Assembly (NCBI GenBank): GCA_025360015.1 | Contig: JANYCZ010000064.1 | Coordinates: forward strand, 62,001 to 126,000 | DNA length: 64,000 nucleotides | Origin: Verrucomicrobiota bacterium | GTDB lineage: Bacteria; Verrucomicrobiota; Verrucomicrobiia; Verrucomicrobiales; Verrucomicrobiaceae | Direction: 5' to 3' | Shown: piece after piece, positions 1 through 9,327 of the stretch | Position numbering within the stretch: position 1 is the first letter of the stretch | Layout: every line of letters starts with the position of its first letter | Notes under the pieces: model-generated | The model's input: the letters and a program-made list of their open reading frames with translations, nothing else | What the model was told of the DNA's origin: nothing | Databases searched by the model: none | Program-made: the position numbers and the translations under genes

Positions 1-689
1 TCGCGCATGAGCGGGCCTTTCGGGCCGGGCCCGCACCAGAGATCGTAATCAATGCTTTCAGGAACCGGCTGCGCCCCCTCGGTCTTGCCGATGCTGGGAC
101 GGCGCTTGTAGCACAGGCCGCGTGCGAACAGGATTTTTCCCAGATTGCCCTCCTGCACATACTTCACCGCATCCCCCAGGCCTTTGCGGCTGGAGCGCGA
201 CTGCGTACCAGTCTGCACGATCTTGCTGTACTTGCGCGCGGCCTTGACCATCTGCCGGCCTTCCCACACGCAGTGGGACACAGGCTTTTCGACATACACA
301 TCCTTGCCCGCCTGCACGGCCCAGATCGTGGCCAGGGCATGCCAGTGGTTCGGCGTGGCGATGCTCACGGCATCGATGTCCTTGTTCTCCAGAAGTTTCC
401 GCAGATCCGAGTAGCCGGTGACTTTGATCTTTTCTTTGTCGTAGGACGCCAGGCCTTTGGTGAGAGTCTTGCTGTCCACGTCACACAGGGCGGCGACGCG
501 CACACCGGCGCCGTCTTTGTTGAGCTTGTTGTAGCCGCTGAGGTGCGCGCCTCCACGACCGCCGAAGCCGATGACAGCCACGTTCACGGTGTCACCCGGG
601 CTTTTCTGGGCCCAGGAGGTTTTGGCGATGTAGAACACGCCGGCAGAAGCGGCGGCGGACTGTTTGAGGAAGGAGCGGCGTTGGGTCAT
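1..689 (-). CDS. Gfo/Idh/MocA family oxidoreductase, Tat-exported (3' end outside window)
   Basis: About 229 residues of the N-terminal part are present and the frame runs off the left edge. The protein starts MTQRRSFLKQSAAASAG, a twin-arginine signal, followed by a Rossmann fold with NVAVIGFGGRGG. The family signature EKPVSH follows at roughly residue 136. This family uses NAD(P) to oxidise or reduce sugars and related compounds; the Tat signal means the folded protein, probably with its cofactor, goes to the periplasm. The gene is divergent from the sulfatase at 771, and sulfatases and Tat Gfo/Idh proteins are frequent neighbours in polysaccharide-degrading Planctomycetota and Verrucomicrobiota. 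The substrate cannot be read from the sequence. Confidence 0.88.
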   Translation of the reverse strand, partial: MTQRRSFLKQSAAASAGVFYIAKTSWAQKSPGDTVNVAVIGFGGRGGAHLSGYNKLNKDGAGVRVAALCDVDSKTLTKGLASYDKEKIKVTGYSDLRKLLENKDIDAVSIATPNHWHALATIWAVQAGKDVYVEKPVSHCVWEGRQMVKAARKYSKIVQTGTQSRSSRKGLGDAVKYVQEGNLGKILFARGLCYKRRPSIGKTEGAQPVPESIDYDLWCGPGPKGPLMR

Positions 690-770
690 GGCGTGAATGA
701 GAACGTCAACCACGGCCCCGCCTTTCCTTTTTGACAAAGACCCCGGCATTCCTTCGTTAGCGACACAACC

Positions 771-2252
<1,482 letters not shown>

Positions 2253-2282
2253 GATGCGATCAAGGGGGAAGACGACGCCGTC

Positions 2283-2306
2283 TTGACTCTCATGTCCGCA
2301 TGGACA
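2283..2306 (+). promoter_or_regulatory. Candidate promoter -35 with palindromic operator before the DUF433/DUF5615 pair
   Basis: TTGACT at 2283-2288 resembles a -35 box. Directly after it lies the perfect inverted repeat TGTCC-GCAT-GGACA (2293-2306), 11 bp before the ATG at 2317. A palindrome in the promoter spacer fits autoregulation, as is usual for toxin-antitoxin operons. No convincing -10 box was seen, so this is tentative. Confidence 0.35.
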
Positions 2307-2316
2307 ATCTTCTGCC

Positions 2317-2544
2317 ATGAACCTCTTGGATCGCATCACCTTCGAAACTGGAAAATGTGGCGGACGGCCCTGCATTCGAGGTTATCGTATCCGTGTCAGC
2401 GATATTCTCGAACTGATCGCCGCAGGTGCCAGCCACGAAGAGATTCTACAGGACTACGACTTTTTAGAAGCTGACGATATCAAAGCCGCTCTGACCTATG
2501 CGGCACGGCAGACGGATCACACGGTTCTGGCCATCGCGGCATGA
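2317..2544 (+). CDS. DUF433 family protein, likely antitoxin
   Basis: A 75-residue protein of the DUF433 winged-helix-like type, with the characteristic opening GKCGGRPCIRGYRIRVSDIL and the later segment LDYDFLEADDIKAALTYAAR-like (here beginning LQDYDFLEADDI). DUF433 proteins are small DNA-binding-like proteins commonly encoded directly before DUF5615 PIN-like proteins and regarded as antitoxins. The stop codon overlaps the next start as ATGA at 2541, so the two are translationally coupled. The toxin-antitoxin role is inferred from family and arrangement, not shown here. Confidence 0.85.
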   Translation: MNLLDRITFETGKCGGRPCIRGYRIRVSDILELIAAGASHEEILQDYDFLEADDIKAALTYAARQTDHTVLAIAA

Positions 2545-2870
2545 AGTTTCTGGTGGACAATCAGCTGCCCACAGCTCTCGCCCGCTGGCTGAGTGCCAGA
2601 GGGCATGATGCTGTGCATGTTTTGGATCGCGGACAAGGACAGACTGATGATCGCCAGATCTGGGCTGAGGCTCTCGCTGAAAATCGAGTCATCGTTTCCA
2701 AGGACGAAGATTTTTTTATCCTGGCGACACGGCCTGGAGAACAGGGAAAGCTGCTATGGCTTCGTCTTGGCAACTGCCGCACCCAACACTTGCTGACCCA
2801 GCTCGAACAAATCTGGCCTTCGATCGAAACCGCATTGTCTTCAGATCAAAGAATTGTCGAAGTGCGCTGA
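2541..2870 (+). CDS. DUF5615 PIN-like protein, likely toxin
   Basis: A 109-residue protein that opens MKFLVDNQLPTALARWL, the standard start of the DUF5615 (Mut7-C-like PIN) family. Conserved acidic residues are visible at D6 and in the KDEDF motif at about 54-58, fitting a metal-dependent PIN nuclease core. The gene overlaps the DUF433 gene by 4 bp. The likely role is an RNase toxin inhibited by the upstream DUF433 protein. The family is poorly characterised, so catalytic activity should not be taken as proven. Confidence 0.85.
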   Translation: MKFLVDNQLPTALARWLSARGHDAVHVLDRGQGQTDDRQIWAEALAENRVIVSKDEDFFILATRPGEQGKLLWLRLGNCRTQHLLTQLEQIWPSIETALSSDQRIVEVR

Positions 2871-2991
2871 GCCGGAATTCGCTTTTCTGCTCAAGTCGCC
2901 ACCCTTGGGACCTTTTAACGACGCGCAGCACTTGCCCCGGTTGCACGCGCAAATCCGCTACCAATTCGCATAAAATCTTGTCAATGCACCA

Positions 2992-3014
2992 AAGATGAGA
3001 CAGCGTCTCATCTT
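2992..3014. terminator. Perfect 10-bp hairpin between the DUF5615 gene and the second sulfatase
   Basis: AAGATGAGAC (2992-3001), loop AGC, GTCTCATCTT (3005-3014). The stem is perfect. No long T-run follows (TTCTATTCC). It ends 19 bp before the sulfatase start at 3034, so it could be a terminator for the upstream pair, an operator, or an RNA hairpin in the sulfatase leader. Confidence 0.5.
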
Positions 3015-3033
3015 CTATTCCAACTGATCTTTC

Positions 3034-4722
3034 ATGCACCGTTTTCTCGCCACCTTCCTTTGCTTGGCCAGTCTTTTGACCGCCCAAATCCCTTCGCCGA
3101 CACCAGCGCCTGAAACGCATCCGGCCCCCGGTGTACCAGGAACCCCATCCACTACGGCAAACACAGCGCCTGCACCCGTTGCCGCTCCTTCACCGTCAGC
3201 CCCTTCCGGTCCTGCGACGCCAACGCCAACACCAGCCGCGCCAGGAGCTGCATCTGCACCTGCCGCTGAACCAACGCCGCCTGCCCCCTTACACCCCATC
3301 CAGCCGCCGCCTGTGAAGGTGCCTGTGCTGCCGCCGCTGCCAGCGGGACCGCCGCCGAACATCATCGTCATGCTCATTGATGACATGGGCTGGACGGACC
3401 TCGGCTGCTACGGCTCCAAGTATTACGAGACGCCGCACATCGACCAACTGGCGCAGGATGGCATGCGCTTCACGCAGGCGTATTCAGCGTGCACCGTGTG
3501 CTCGCCCACGCGCGCGGCGATGATGACGGGGAAATCGCCCGCGCGATTGCACATCACCGACTGGATCGCAGGCCATGTGCCAGACAACGGACGCCTGCTC
3601 ATCCCCAAGTGGACGATGCATCTGCCACTGGAGGAGGAAACCATCGCCGAACGTCTCAAGACACGGGGCTATGCCACCGCCAGCATCGGCAAATGGCATC
3701 TGGGTGAAGAGGAGTTTTATCCCACCAAGCAGGGCTTTGACGTGAACATCGGCGGCATGCACATCGGCTCACCCCCGAGCTACTTCTCGCCCTACAAGAT
3801 CGCCACGCTGCCGGATGGACCCAAGGATGAATTCTTGAGCGACCGCCTCACTGATGAGGCCGTGAAATTCATCGACAAGAACAAGGAGAAACCGTTTTTC
3901 ATCTATCTCCCGCACTACGGCGTACACACGCCGATCATGGGCAAGCCGGAAGTCATCGCCAAGTATCAGGCCAAGAAGGCCGTCGGTGGTCACAGCAACC
4001 CCGTCTATGCCGCACTCGTCGAGAGCATCGACGACAGCGTGGGCAAGCTGCGCGCTAAGTTGAATGATCTGAAGCTGGCGGAGAACACGATCTTCATCTT
4101 CACCAGCGACAACGGTGGTCTCAGCCATCTTGTGCGCCCGGATGGCTGGTCACGCGGCCCCACGGACAACAGTCCCGCGCGTCTCGGCAAAGGCAGCGCA
4201 TTTGAAGGCGGCGTCCACATCCCGCTCATCGTCGCATGGCCCGGCCTGGTGAAACCCGGCAGCACCTGCGATGTGCCTGTGATCACCTACGACCACGTTC
4301 CCACGCTGCTCGCGGCCACGCAGACGCCGCTCAAGAAAGACCAGGTCGTCGACGGTGAGTCCCTGCTGCCCCTGCTCGGAGCCACAGACACGCTCGCCCG
4401 CGAAGCCATCTACTGGCACTACCCGCATTACCACCCCGGCAGCGCCACGCCCTACAGCGCCATCCGTGAAGGCGACTGGAAGCTCATCCTCTTCCATGAG
4501 GACAATCACGTGGAACTCTACAACCTCAAACTCGACGCTGGTGAAACGGACAACCGCGCGCCCTTCGATTCCATCCGCGCCCTGCAACTGCGCGACAAAC
4601 TCACGACCTGGCTCAAGGACACCGGTGCCCAGATTCCTGAGCGCAATCCGAAGTACGATCCCGACAAGGCGCTCAATGAGCCGAGGAAGCCTGGAGCAGG
4701 CGGAAAGAAGAAGGCTGAGTAG
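3034..4722 (+). CDS. Secreted sulfatase with long Pro/Ala/Thr-rich N-terminal linker
   Basis: A 562-residue protein with a signal peptide of about 17 residues (ending near LLTAQ) and a sulfatase domain starting near residue 109 (NIIVMLIDDMGWTDLGCYG). The formylglycine motif is C156-S-P-T-R160, followed by the GKWHLG motif. Between signal and catalytic domain lie about 90 residues made almost entirely of Pro, Ala and Thr, which look like a flexible spacer or surface stalk. Expected role: sulfate ester hydrolysis on a glycan or polysaccharide outside the cytoplasm. The C-terminus is basic and glycine-rich (AGGKKKAE). Confidence 0.92.
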   Translation: MHRFLATFLCLASLLTAQIPSPTPAPETHPAPGVPGTPSTTANTAPAPVAAPSPSAPSGPATPTPTPAAPGAASAPAAEPTPPAPLHPIQPPPVKVPVLPPLPAGPPPNIIVMLIDDMGWTDLGCYGSKYYETPHIDQLAQDGMRFTQAYSACTVCSPTRAAMMTGKSPARLHITDWIAGHVPDNGRLLIPKWTMHLPLEEETIAERLKTRGYATASIGKWHLGEEEFYPTKQGFDVNIGGMHIGSPPSYFSPYKIATLPDGPKDEFLSDRLTDEAVKFIDKNKEKPFFIYLPHYGVHTPIMGKPEVIAKYQAKKAVGGHSNPVYAALVESIDDSVGKLRAKLNDLKLAENTIFIFTSDNGGLSHLVRPDGWSRGPTDNSPARLGKGSAFEGGVHIPLIVAWPGLVKPGSTCDVPVITYDHVPTLLAATQTPLKKDQVVDGESLLPLLGATDTLAREAIYWHYPHYHPGSATPYSAIREGDWKLILFHEDNHVELYNLKLDAGETDNRAPFDSIRALQLRDKLTTWLKDTGAQIPERNPKYDPDKALNEPRKPGAGGKKKAE

Positions 4723-4737
4723 TCAAAAGGCTTCGCC

Positions 4738-4801
4738 GTCAAGAAGCTGCGCAGTCGAGAGCGTCAAGACGGCCACCTCTTGACGGCTTGACCTTCTTGA
4801 C
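4738..4801. repeat. Nested inverted repeats with TTGAC-type arms
   Basis: An outer pair GTCAAGAAG (4738-4746) and CTTCTTGAC (4793-4801) encloses an inner pair CGTCAAGA (4762-4769) and TCTTGACG (4778-4785). Both pairs are perfect. Three TTGAC units lie in the right half and another at about 4816. This can fold into a cruciform or act as a terminator after the sulfatase gene. The TTGAC units also resemble -35 boxes for the gene at 4881. Confidence 0.55.
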
Positions 4802-4880
4802 TAGCGCGCCGCGCCTTGACCTCCCATACGCAACTTTCCTCTGAAACTGCACTTTCAATGAGCGTTGTAATGTCACCACC

Positions 4881-6311
4881 ATGAGTGCCATCCAACCCGT
4901 CTCGTCCCGTCGTCAGTTCATTGCCCGCAGTGCCACCGCTGCCGCTGCTCTGGGATTTCCCGCCATCGTCAGTTCACGTTCGCCGAATGAAAAACTGAAT
5001 CTCGTTTTCATCGGGGTCGGCGGACGTGGAGCGGCGAACATCAAGGAGCTGACCGGCGTCGCACTCTACACGCCGCCGCGTGGCAAAGATGCCAAGCCCG
5101 ATGCGGGCGCACCACCTCCTGTCGTCAATCCGCGTGAAAACGTCGTCGCGCTGTGCGATGTGAATGGCGAGAACCTCGACCGCGCTGGTGCTGCGTTTCC
5201 CAAGGCGCAAAAGTTCCGCGACTTCCGCAAGCTTTACGACTCCCTCAGCGCGGGCGAGATCGACGCCGTCGTCATCAGCACCACCGAGCACACGCATGCC
5301 TATGCCACACTGCCTGCGCTGCTGATGAAAAAGCCAGTGTACTGTGAGAAGCCGCTCTCCCACAACGTGGCCGAAGCACGCTTCATCACTGAAGCAGCGG
5401 CCAGGGCCGGGGTCGTCACGCAGATGGGCACGCAGATTCACGGCATGCCGAACTACCGCCGCGTCGTCGAACTGATTCAAAGCGGTGCGATTGGCAAAGT
5501 GACCGAGGCGCACGTTTGTGTCTCACGCGCCTGGGGCTTGCAGAGCGAGGAAGACGCAAAGAAAAACGGGGACATCGTCCACGTCACCGAGAGGCCCACC
5601 GTTGCTGAAACACCGCCGCCGTATCTGGATTGGGATCTGTGGATCGGCCCTGCGCCGATGCGTCCTTACAACAGCGTTTATTTCCCCGGCCCCAAATGGT
5701 ACCGGTGGTGGGACTTTGGCAATGGCACCATGTCCGACCTCGGCAGTCATTGGAACGATCTGCCCTTCTGGGCGCTCAAGCTCGATGCTCCGCTCAGTGT
5801 CGAAGCCTTCGGCCCGCCTCCACATCCCGAGATCGCCCCGGCTTCCATGCACGCGGTCTATGAGTACGGCCCGCGTGGCGACATGCCCGCCTGCAAGCTG
5901 CATTGGCATCAGGGTGCCGACAAACCTGATGTCTGGAAGAACGATCCCTTCATCAGCAAGTGGAACAACGGCGTCCTTTTCATTGGCGACAAAGGCATGC
6001 TCCTCTCAGACTACGGCAAGCATGTCCTGCTCCCCGAGGCCACGTTCAAAGACTTCCAGGCGCCGAAACCTTTCATCGCCGACTCCCCCGGTCAGCATGC
6101 GGAATTCCTCGCGGCCATCCGCAACGGCACACCCACCGGCAGTCCCTTCAGCTACGCGGGTCCGCTCACCGAGGCCAACCACCTTGGCAACGTCGCCCAC
6201 CGCGCTGGTGGCAAAATCGTGTGGGATGCGAAGGCGATGCGGATCACGAACAACGAGGCGGCAAATCGGTTTTTGAGCCGTGTGCCACGTGAGGGGTGGA
6301 AGCTGGGGTGA
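4881..6311 (+). CDS. Gfo/Idh/MocA family oxidoreductase, Tat-exported
   Basis: A 476-residue protein with a twin-arginine signal ([18 protein letters not shown]) and an NAD(P)-binding Rossmann fold ([18 protein letters not shown]). The family motif CEKPLSHNV is present, and the C-terminal part has the usual alpha/beta dimerisation fold ([16 protein letters not shown]). An insert of about 30 residues rich in Pro and Gly sits after the first beta-alpha unit. It probably acts on a carbohydrate or polyol in the periplasm. It follows the sulfatase at 3034 in the same direction and may belong to the same saccharide-processing group. The start is preceded by CACCACC rather than a Shine-Dalgarno sequence. 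Confidence 0.9.
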   Translation: MSAIQPVSSRRQFIARSATAAAALGFPAIVSSRSPNEKLNLVFIGVGGRGAANIKELTGVALYTPPRGKDAKPDAGAPPPVVNPRENVVALCDVNGENLDRAGAAFPKAQKFRDFRKLYDSLSAGEIDAVVISTTEHTHAYATLPALLMKKPVYCEKPLSHNVAEARFITEAAARAGVVTQMGTQIHGMPNYRRVVELIQSGAIGKVTEAHVCVSRAWGLQSEEDAKKNGDIVHVTERPTVAETPPPYLDWDLWIGPAPMRPYNSVYFPGPKWYRWWDFGNGTMSDLGSHWNDLPFWALKLDAPLSVEAFGPPPHPEIAPASMHAVYEYGPRGDMPACKLHWHQGADKPDVWKNDPFISKWNNGVLFIGDKGMLLSDYGKHVLLPEATFKDFQAPKPFIADSPGQHAEFLAAIRNGTPTGSPFSYAGPLTEANHLGNVAHRAGGKIVWDAKAMRITNNEAANRFLSRVPREGWKLG

Positions 6312-6321
6312 GTCACAAGGA

Positions 6322-6444
6322 GCGGGACTTGCCAAGTCTCGGCCTGGAAAAAGTGAAAACTCTCTAAAACGGCTTGTCGGAAATTAAGATCATGAGGCAG
6401 CTGAGCTCCCTGCGCCCCCATCCCACGGCACTTGCCAAGTGCCG
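6322..6444. repeat. Paired REP-like palindromes in convergent intergenic region
   Basis: Two related palindromes share the core ACTTGCCAAGT. Copy one is CGGGACTTGCCAAGTCTCG at about 6324-6342 (one G/T wobble). Copy two is the perfect hairpin CGGCACTTGCCAAGTGCCG at 6426-6444. They lie about 100 bp apart between two convergent genes and probably act as terminators or as a REP-type mobile repeat. Confidence 0.5.
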
Positions 6445-6455
6445 CTTCTTGCCCT

Positions 6456-7712
6456 TTACGCCGCCACCATCTCCTCGCGCATCTTCCAGCGCTGCTCATG
6501 CGTGAGCAGGCTGCGGAAGAAGTCTTCCTCCTTCTTGGGCTCCTGTCCCGCTTCGACCGGCAGACTGAATTCGAGTTCTAGTCCGCGTGGCTCTAGATGA
6601 CGTGCCTCGGCGGTGCCTCCATGCAGATGCATGGTGACGTAGCAGGCCATCATGTTCACGCCAAAATCATCCGGCTTGCGGCTGCGGGTGTAGAAGGGGT
6701 CAAACAGATTCACGGGCTTGTCCGCGCCTTCCCACATGCCGGTATCACGCACATACATCACCACATGTGACTGACCTTTCGCATCGTGCCTGAGCTGTGC
6801 GCTGATGTGGATGCTGTCGCCAGGACTGAGGTGCGTGAGCTCCTCCATGAAGATCAAACGCCACATCTGGCGAAAGCGCGCGCCATGCACCATGACCGGC
6901 GGCAGGCTGGGATCGACCGCGACTTCGATCTGCAGATTCTTTTCCTTCATCTGCGGCGCAAACATGTCGAGCATCTCGCCAAGCACCGTGTGGAGATGAC
7001 ATTGATCCGCACGCTCCAGGCGCTTGGAATGAGAGGCCTCGGCCAGCCGGGCCAGCATGGACTGAATGCGCTCTAGCTGCGACTGCGCCTGATTTTGCAC
7101 ATCAATCCAGAACGAGGGATCACGCGGATGCGCACCGCCGATCTCCTCCATCAGCTTCATCGGAGCCAGATCAATGAAAGCGCGCACAACGGTGAGAGCA
7201 TTGCGCAGATGGTGGTTGAGCCCTTCCGCCAGAATGCCGAGTCCGGAAACTTTATCGGCAGACAGCATGTTGCGCACGGACTCCGCTTTTTCCACCAGCA
7301 GACGCTCGCGCTCGATGAGCGCATGGTAGTAATCCATCGCGTGCTTGATCACCACGCTCAGTTCATCCGGATCCCATGGCTTGTGCAGGTAGCGGAAGCA
7401 GCGGCCGGAGTTCACCGCATCCACCGCCGCCTGATAGTCCGTGTAGGCCGTGACGAGAATGCGCACCAGATTGGGATTGAGCTTGCGTGCATGCTCCATC
7501 AGCTCAATACCGCTCGGCCCAGGCATGCGCTGATCCGTGAGAAGCAGGCCGATCTGCGGCCCGTAATTTTGCAGGATGCGATAGCCATCCATCGCATTGT
7601 TGGCGACGTGAATGATGTACTCGTCACCGAAGATTTCTTTGAAGTAATGCAGCGCCTTCTCTTCGTCATCGACGTAGAGGATGTGGTAAGGCGATAGCAT
7701 GGGACTCGGCAT
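6456..7712 (-). CDS. Response regulator fused to a degenerate histidine kinase
   Basis: A 418-residue protein. The receiver domain (about 10-125) has the acidic pair in YVDDEE, phospho-acceptor D60 in TDQRMPGPSG and K111 in YLHKPWDP. A linker helix and a dimerisation/phosphotransfer-like segment follow, with an H-box-like motif EGLNHHLRNAL at about 163-173. The ATP-binding part keeps DTG but has lost both Asn of the N-box (RLIFMEELTHL) and the glycine-rich G2 loop (DDFGVNMMA). It is therefore probably a pseudokinase or regulatory partner. It lies 5 bp downstream of an intact sensor kinase in one operon. No DNA-binding output domain is present. Confidence 0.85.
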   Translation of the reverse strand: MPSPMLSPYHILYVDDEEKALHYFKEIFGDEYIIHVANNAMDGYRILQNYGPQIGLLLTDQRMPGPSGIELMEHARKLNPNLVRILVTAYTDYQAAVDAVNSGRCFRYLHKPWDPDELSVVIKHAMDYYHALIERERLLVEKAESVRNMLSADKVSGLGILAEGLNHHLRNALTVVRAFIDLAPMKLMEEIGGAHPRDPSFWIDVQNQAQSQLERIQSMLARLAEASHSKRLERADQCHLHTVLGEMLDMFAPQMKEKNLQIEVAVDPSLPPVMVHGARFRQMWRLIFMEELTHLSPGDSIHISAQLRHDAKGQSHVVMYVRDTGMWEGADKPVNLFDPFYTRSRKPDDFGVNMMACYVTMHLHGGTAEARHLEPRGLELEFSLPVEAGQEPKKEEDFFRSLLTHEQRWKMREEMVAA

Positions 7713-7717
7713 CAGAT

Positions 7718-9160
7718 TCAGGTGTTTGCAGGTTTCTTCAGGCTCAGCGTGAACTGCGTGTGGCTGCCTGCGGCGGTGTCGATCTTTACTTCGCCTTCCA
7801 TCTGCTGGATCATGCGGAAGCAGATGCTCAGGCCCAGGCCCATGCCCTGCCCCACCTGCTTGGTAGTGAAAAAGGGATCAAAGATCTTCGAGAGATTTTC
7901 CTTCGGAATGCCGGAACCATTATCCCGCACGATCAAATCAACGCCGTTCGCGGTTTCGCAGGCTTTGAGCCAAAGGGTCGGCTCAGGACGACCCGCCAGC
8001 GCGTCCAGGCTGTTCTGCACCAGATTGAGCAAAATCTGAATGAGGTAGTTTTCATCTCCCTGCGCGATGACGTCCGACGGGATTTCATCGACCAGCAGCA
8101 CGCCGCGGTCGCCGATCTCCTTGGCCAGCAGGCGCAGCGACTTGCGTGCGGTCTCCTGCAAACTCACCGGTCTGGAACCCCGATTTTCCGGATGCGCAAA
8201 AGTGCGCAGGTCCGACACGATGGCGGCCACACGGTCAATGCCCTCGCCAATGTCTTCGGCAATGCTGGTGAAGGTCTCGGCGATTTCAGGCGGCAGCACC
8301 TTGCCCTTTTTCTTGAGGAGGTAGATAGCCGACTTCACGTAGTTCAGCGGATTGTTGATCTCATGCACGATCCCGGCGCTGAGCCGGCCGATGGAGGCCA
8401 GCTTCTCGCTTTGATCCAGCTGGGCTTCCGTTTCACGCAGGCGCTTCAGCGTGGCGGTGAGTTCATCGTTGCGTGCGGCCAGTTCTTCGCGCTGATCTTC
8501 CACTTTGCAGCGGTTCGCGAATTCCCGCAGTCGGATCGCATGATGCTGACGGCTGCCGAAATAGAGCACCACACAGTTCAGCAGGATGAAGCCGGTGTTG
8601 TTGACGAAGATGCCCAGAGCCCGTGAGTCATTCAGATGGAGATTGGGAAGTGTGGCGGCGAAATAGGCCAGCACCACCAGGCCGAGCGTGATGCCGATCT
8701 CACGGAAGGTCCAATGGAACACAAAGGCCGTGGCCACGATGCACAGCGTCAGTCCGGCGTAGTAGCCGGAACCGGGATCACCGCTGAGGTAGATCATGAA
8801 GCAGATCATCAGCGCTGGCAGCAGCGGCAGGATGATGGGGTAGGCGCGGCAGTATTTCCGCCCGAGCGACCCATTCAACGCCAGCAGCAACGGTACGCAA
8901 CTCGCGGCACAGGCCAGACGCAGCACCAGAAACTGCCAGTAGCTGGCTGGATATGCCATCCAGTCGAGGAAACTGCACAGCGGTACGAGGACCATCACAA
9001 ACCAGGCTCCCATCCGCGCGTTGCGCAGATTGAGTTCCATCTGTTCCTGCTCAAAACGGTTGGGCGGAGGCACAATTCCATCTGAACCACCCCTAGGGGA
9101 GTGATCTGTGCTGGATGCGATCAGAGGCGAGCTGATCTCTGCCAGGGCGGCGAAAGACAT
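7718..9160 (-). CDS. Membrane sensor histidine kinase
   Basis: A 480-residue protein with about six hydrophobic segments between residues 50 and 205 and a short coiled coil (about 215-255). A HisKA domain carries H266 in SAGIVHEINNPLNYV. The HATPase domain is complete: N-box LIQILLNLVQNSLDAL, G1 DNGSGIP and G2 GQGMGLGLSIC. It should autophosphorylate and pass phosphate to the receiver domain of the product encoded 5 bp downstream. The signal is unknown. The N-terminal membrane part is not a recognisable named sensor domain, though it resembles other integral-membrane kinase sensors in layout. Confidence 0.88.
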   Translation of the reverse strand: MSFAALAEISSPLIASSTDHSPRGGSDGIVPPPNRFEQEQMELNLRNARMGAWFVMVLVPLCSFLDWMAYPASYWQFLVLRLACAASCVPLLLALNGSLGRKYCRAYPIILPLLPALMICFMIYLSGDPGSGYYAGLTLCIVATAFVFHWTFREIGITLGLVVLAYFAATLPNLHLNDSRALGIFVNNTGFILLNCVVLYFGSRQHHAIRLREFANRCKVEDQREELAARNDELTATLKRLRETEAQLDQSEKLASIGRLSAGIVHEINNPLNYVKSAIYLLKKKGKVLPPEIAETFTSIAEDIGEGIDRVAAIVSDLRTFAHPENRGSRPVSLQETARKSLRLLAKEIGDRGVLLVDEIPSDVIAQGDENYLIQILLNLVQNSLDALAGRPEPTLWLKACETANGVDLIVRDNGSGIPKENLSKIFDPFFTTKQVGQGMGLGLSICFRMIQQMEGEVKIDTAAGSHTQFTLSLKKPANT

Positions 9161-9240
9161 AATTACTATAAAATTAATAATAATTACGTCGTTAAATCAA
9201 GGCGAATTCAAGGTATTTTACAATTGTCTGACATGGCCAA
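9161..9240 (-). promoter_or_regulatory. AT-rich leader of the sensor kinase operon
   Basis: About 80 bp of unusually AT-rich DNA lies directly before the start codon at 9160, in a GC-rich surrounding. On the minus strand several TTGATT/TTGAAT and TATTAT/TAATTT-like hexamers occur, but no single pair with ideal spacing stands out. It is probably the promoter and leader of the two-kinase operon. Confidence 0.35.
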
Positions 9241-9327
9241 CTCGACCAGAACGCCTCTCTCATGCCCGCTCGACAGCGTGCGGGACGCAAGCGAGTAAAG
9301 ACTGACGTGACGGATCTCAGTAGCGCC

